Shown: in pieces, positions 61,901 to 64,000 of the stretch | Layout of the letters: the number at the start of each line of letters is the position of its first letter | Numbering within the stretch: the first letter of the stretch is position 1 | Origin: Flavobacterium sp. UBA2787 | GTDB taxonomy: Bacteria; Bacteroidota; Bacteroidia; Flavobacteriales; Flavobacteriaceae | Length of the DNA stretch: 64,000 nt | Assembly: GCA_002352205.1 (NCBI GenBank) | Contig: DEHZ01000016.1 | Span: forward strand, 93,321-157,320 | Direction: 5' to 3' | Notes under the pieces: generated by a model | Databases searched by the model: none | What the model was told of the DNA's origin: nothing | The model's input: only the letters and a program-made list of their open reading frames with translations | Made by a program: the position numbers and the translations under genes

Positions 61901-63281
61901 AAGAGTAGAAAGTGTAAAAGGTGGAATGGTAGCAGAATTTAGAAAAATATGGGGAATACAAGAAAGCTATCAGGATGAAAACGGATTCAAACATTATAAA
62001 AATAAAGACAGAAGCAAACACACACATCATACTATTGATGCGATTACTATTGCCTGTATGACCAAAGACAAATATGATGTTTTGGCTCACGCTTGGACAT
62101 TAGAAGATAAAGAGCAAATTCCTGAGGCTAAAAAAATACTTGCTGCATCAAAACCTTGGAAAACCTTTAAAGAAGATTTAGAAAAAATAGAAGAAGAAAT
62201 TTTGGTTTCACATTATACGCCCGATAATGTTAAAAAGCAATCCAAAAAGATACTTAGAGTTCGTGGGAAAAAACAATATGTAGCAGAAATAGAAAGAGAT
62301 GAAAAAGGAAAGGCAATACCAAAAAAAGATGCTAATGGAAAAGTGATCTATAAGTTAAACGAAAAAGGAGAAAAAATTCCAAGATTTCAACAAGGCGACA
62401 CTATTAGAGGTTCTTTGCATCAAGATAGTATTTATGGTGCAATCAAAAACCCATTAAATACAGAAGAAATTCGTTATGTTATTCGTAAAGATTTAGAAAG
62501 TTTAAAAGCCAATGATATTGAAAGTATTGTTGATGAAACCGTTAAAGAAAAAGTAAAAGAAGCAGTTGCGAATAAAGTGCTGTTGCTTTCCTCAAATGCA
62601 CAACAAAAAAATAAAATTGATGGAATAGTTTGGATGAACGAAGAGAAACAAGTTCCAATCAATAAAGTTAGAATTTATGCTAATTCTGTAAAAAATCCTT
62701 TAGAAATAAAAGAGCATAGTTTATTATCAAAATCTCGACACGAGCATAAGCAAAAAATATATGGCCAAAATGACGGAAACTATTGTATGGCATTATACGA
62801 GGGAAATGATTCAAAAGGTAAAGTCAAGAGAAGTCATTTATTAATAAATATGATGGGGGCTGCTGATTACTTCAAATTGAGTAATTCGGATAAAGATATG
62901 TATCCAATAGCACCAGAAAAAGACAATAAAAATTTACCTTTAAAATATATTTTAACAAAGGGTAAAATGGTTTTGATTTATAATAAATCAAAAGATGAAT
63001 TGATAGATATGTCATCAAAAATGTTGTTAGAGAGATTATTTCAAATTACCCAAATTGATGTAGAAAAATCTGCGGAAATAAAATTATTACATCACATTGA
63101 AGCAAGAGAAAAGAAGGAAATTACAGAAGCTATGGGATTAAAAACAGGAATGAAAGGTGGAAAAAATATTGGGAATCATAAAGAATATCCTTGGATTAAG
63201 GTTGGAGTAAATTCGTTTGATTGTTTAGTTCAAGATTATGATTTTACAATTTCAGCTTCAGGCAAAATAATTTTGAAATAA
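58935..63281 (+). CDS. cas9: CRISPR-associated endonuclease Cas9 (type II-C)
   Basis: The 1448-aa RNA-guided nuclease is intact. RuvC-I has Asp8 in GLDLGTNSIGW, and the Arg-rich bridge helix is RSARKIKYRRKLRKYE. RuvC-II Glu769 is in HIEMAREL. The HNH domain has His857 (YDIEHTIPRS) with Asn871 and Asn880. RuvC-III has HHTIDAI with Asp1035. Its size matches the long Cas9 proteins of Flavobacteriaceae. The C-terminal 400 residues form the PAM-interacting region. Direct cas1/cas2 neighbours are absent on either side. Confidence 0.97.
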   Translation: MARILGLDLGTNSIGWAIVDREGVDFSLVEKGVRIFSEGVKSEKGIESSRAAERTGYRSARKIKYRRKLRKYETLKVLSANGMCPLSIEEVEEWKKSSFKNYPLKPEFIKWLRTSEDENINPYFFRDKASKQKVALYELGRALYHIAQRRGFLSNRLDQTAEGVFEEHNPQIQILIEDLDNSSSILNDLKDYFINLGIIDETEKGGFKKELDEGEKKLKSLYNSLVAIAKKNESDIVNCKEELITRLNKKEDLGKVKGEIKDISQAMLDGNFKTLGQYFFSLYNKGKIRNQYTSREEHYLSEFIAICKVQGIQRIDENEKLPEKKFTGLAKDLYRAIFFQRPLKSQKGLIGKCSFETSKSRCAISHPDFEEYRMWTYLNTIKIGTQSEKTLRFLTQEEKLKLVPKFYRKNDFNFEVLAKELIEKGASFGFYKSSKKSDYFYWFNYKPTDTVSACQVSASLKNVTGEDWKTKTFTYKTLNAKKEEIIKSVDYKDLWHLLSVATSDDYLYEYAKGKLGFDDKNAKAFSKIKLKKDFASLSLSAINKILPYIKEGLLYSHAVFMANIENIVDEDIWNDKLQRKYIQTQIAEIVENYTFEKSQLEIINGLIKDCKLKEEYYSKEAESIYKSDLASKLVLFYKNQTIENESEQKAILDEVFPIFIEQLKKQEFIKVKRLDEKVLEFLSGENQDGEVFCSNPKRLKKLYHPSDIEVFKRKIIKDEFGNEKVVLGSPLTNSIKNPMAMRALHQLRKVLNTLIFDGHVDENTRIHIEMARELNDANKRKGIQDYQNENKKFREEAIKEIKKLYFEECKKEVEPTEDDILRYQLWIEQGKCEIYEQGKNISICDIIGSNPAYDIEHTIPRSISQDNSQMNKTLCSPHFNREIKKQKMPIELSNHSEILQRVKHWENQAKEIDNLIEGLSRSIKSASTKEDKDRKIRKRHFLSLKRDYLQGKYDRFIWTEPKVGFKNSQIPDTGIITKYSQAYLKSYFKRVESVKGGMVAEFRKIWGIQESYQDENGFKHYKNKDRSKHTHHTIDAITIACMTKDKYDVLAHAWTLEDKEQIPEAKKILAASKPWKTFKEDLEKIEEEILVSHYTPDNVKKQSKKILRVRGKKQYVAEIERDEKGKAIPKKDANGKVIYKLNEKGEKIPRFQQGDTIRGSLHQDSIYGAIKNPLNTEEIRYVIRKDLESLKANDIESIVDETVKEKVKEAVANKVLLLSSNAQQKNKIDGIVWMNEEKQVPINKVRIYANSVKNPLEIKEHSLLSKSRHEHKQKIYGQNDGNYCMALYEGNDSKGKVKRSHLLINMMGAADYFKLSNSDKDMYPIAPEKDNKNLPLKYILTKGKMVLIYNKSKDELIDMSSKMLLERLFQITQIDVEKSAEIKLLHHIEAREKKEITEAMGLKTGMKGGKNIGNHKEYPWIKVGVNSFDCLVQDYDFTISASGKIILK

Positions 63282-63446
63282 CTTATTCATTGTTCTTTGA
63301 CATAAAGATTTTGTAACGTTAAACAGCCAAATCACAACTGAAGAGAACGGATAGAATCAGCAGAGAAGCAGGGGCTTTATTCTGTAGTTTAATTAAAAAT
63401 TATAGGGTAAGATATTTTCATTTGCGTTGTTGTTTCGTTTTTGTGA
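63282..63446 (+). other. CRISPR leader region
   Basis: 165 bp between cas9 and the first repeat, with no gene. TTCATTTG (63417-63424) is one base off the -7 consensus and would start transcription just before the first repeat at 63447. The stretch is AT-rich near the array, as expected for a leader. Orientation of the array relative to the leader is inferred from the tracrRNA pairing. Confidence 0.6.
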
Positions 63447-64000
63447 GTTGTGGTTTGATTAAAGATTAGAAAACACGATATTACATTAATCGATTTAGGT
63501 ACAATTACTACGTTGTGGTTTGATTAAAGATTAGAAAACACGATATTTTGTAAGCACAGCAGAATCAAACGGTCAAGTTGTGGTTTGATTAAAGATTAGA
63601 AAACACGATATTAGCTAGACAAGTTGCAGGTATATTAGGAATGTTGTGGTTTGATTAAAGATTAGAAAACACGATATTACGGTACTTTTGAATTGAACAA
63701 ACCTTACAGTTGTGGTTTGATTAAAGATTAGAAAACACGATATTGACACCGATTCAACTTGACAAAATAAACAAGTTGTGGTTTGATTAAAGATTAGAAA
63801 ACACGATATTGAGAGCAAGTTTAGAAACTTACGATTCTAAGTTGTGGTTTGATTAAAGATTAGAAAACACGATATTTGCATGATGAACAATTTACAAGTG
63901 CCTAAGGTTGTGGTTTGATTAAAGATTAGAAAACACGATATTGATTTATATGGTTATTTCTGGGTAGTAACGTTGTGGTTTGATTAAAGATTAGAAAACA
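63447..64000 (+). CRISPR. CRISPR array, type II-C, 9 repeats seen (last one cut by the window)
   Basis: The 36-bp repeats begin GTTGTGGTTTGATTAAAG and end AAAACACGATATT. They start at 63447, 63512, 63577, 63643, 63709, 63775, 63841, 63907 and 63972. All visible copies are identical. The eight spacers are 29-30 bp, all different. The ninth repeat is truncated at 64000, so the array continues beyond. Identical repeats give no sign of a degenerate distal end yet. Confidence 0.98.

Noticed and set aside
63615-63818. Minus-strand open frame repeating SISCFLIFNQTTT
   Set aside because: It is the translation of the CRISPR repeats and spacers, not a gene.

Overview
The window looks like a chromosomal segment of a Flavobacteriaceae bacterium (Flavobacterium or a close relative). 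It is AT-rich, and its promoters follow the Bacteroidota pattern: a TAnnTTTG -7 box, in a few cases with a TTG about 19-21 bp upstream. Many surface proteins have Bacteroidota-type lipoprotein signals. The gene content includes clade-II-like nosZ, RteC, a Bacteroidota-type integrase and a large type II-C Cas9.

Layout. 1-11.2 kb is housekeeping: a Cys/Met PLP lyase, NhaC antiporter, peroxiredoxin-thioredoxin-small protein operon, tpx, diacylglycerol kinase, ftsK, lolA, an LptF/G permease, and ribB with a degenerate ribA domain. 11.35-14.8 kb is a tRNA-Ser followed by a reduced integrative element (integrase, RteC, excisionase-like HTH, small genes). 15.2-22.8 kb holds an unknown gene, a decayed Crp/Fnr copy next to an intact one, a haem-copper-like membrane protein, a fasciclin lipoprotein, a 600-aa protein of unknown function, an NsrR-like Rrf2 and ric. 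22.9-29.5 kb is a nitrous oxide reductase cluster on the minus strand (cytochrome c, nosZ, nosL fusion, nosDFY, truncated haemoglobin). 29.6-33.1 kb is a divergent, probable copper-uptake operon. 33.1-39.0 kb carries nadB, nadA, a second Rrf2 and class III ribonucleotide reductase, whose radical-glycine tail is a separate 55-aa gene. 39.2-44.4 kb is a stress/redox group. 44.5-51.1 kb is an SOS-mutagenesis-like cassette. 53.6-56.2 kb is a small proline-rich lipoprotein with a two-component system. 56.2-64 kb is repeats, a DUF1508 gene, a nuclease operon, tracrRNA, cas9 and a CRISPR array that runs off the window.

How the genes work together. Two regulatory circuits can be read directly from the DNA. 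(1) Six 14-bp palindromes ATGA-N6-TCAT lie upstream of the crp-like gene itself, the fasciclin gene, the 600-aa gene, ric, the nos/copper divergent promoter and the rrf2-nadA-nadB operon. In every case the palindrome centre is exactly 36.5 bp from the last base of the -7 box. This looks like a Crp/Fnr-type activation regulon for N2O respiration, nitric oxide defence and copper supply. (2) Three palindromes TTACGG-N4-CCGTAA with the same 36.5-bp geometry lie upstream of the DUF1508 gene, the lipoprotein-nuclease operon and cas9. The cas9 copy also sits 37.5 bp from the -7 box of the divergently transcribed tracrRNA. This suggests that an unidentified Crp-like regulator controls CRISPR interference together with two neighbouring transcription units.
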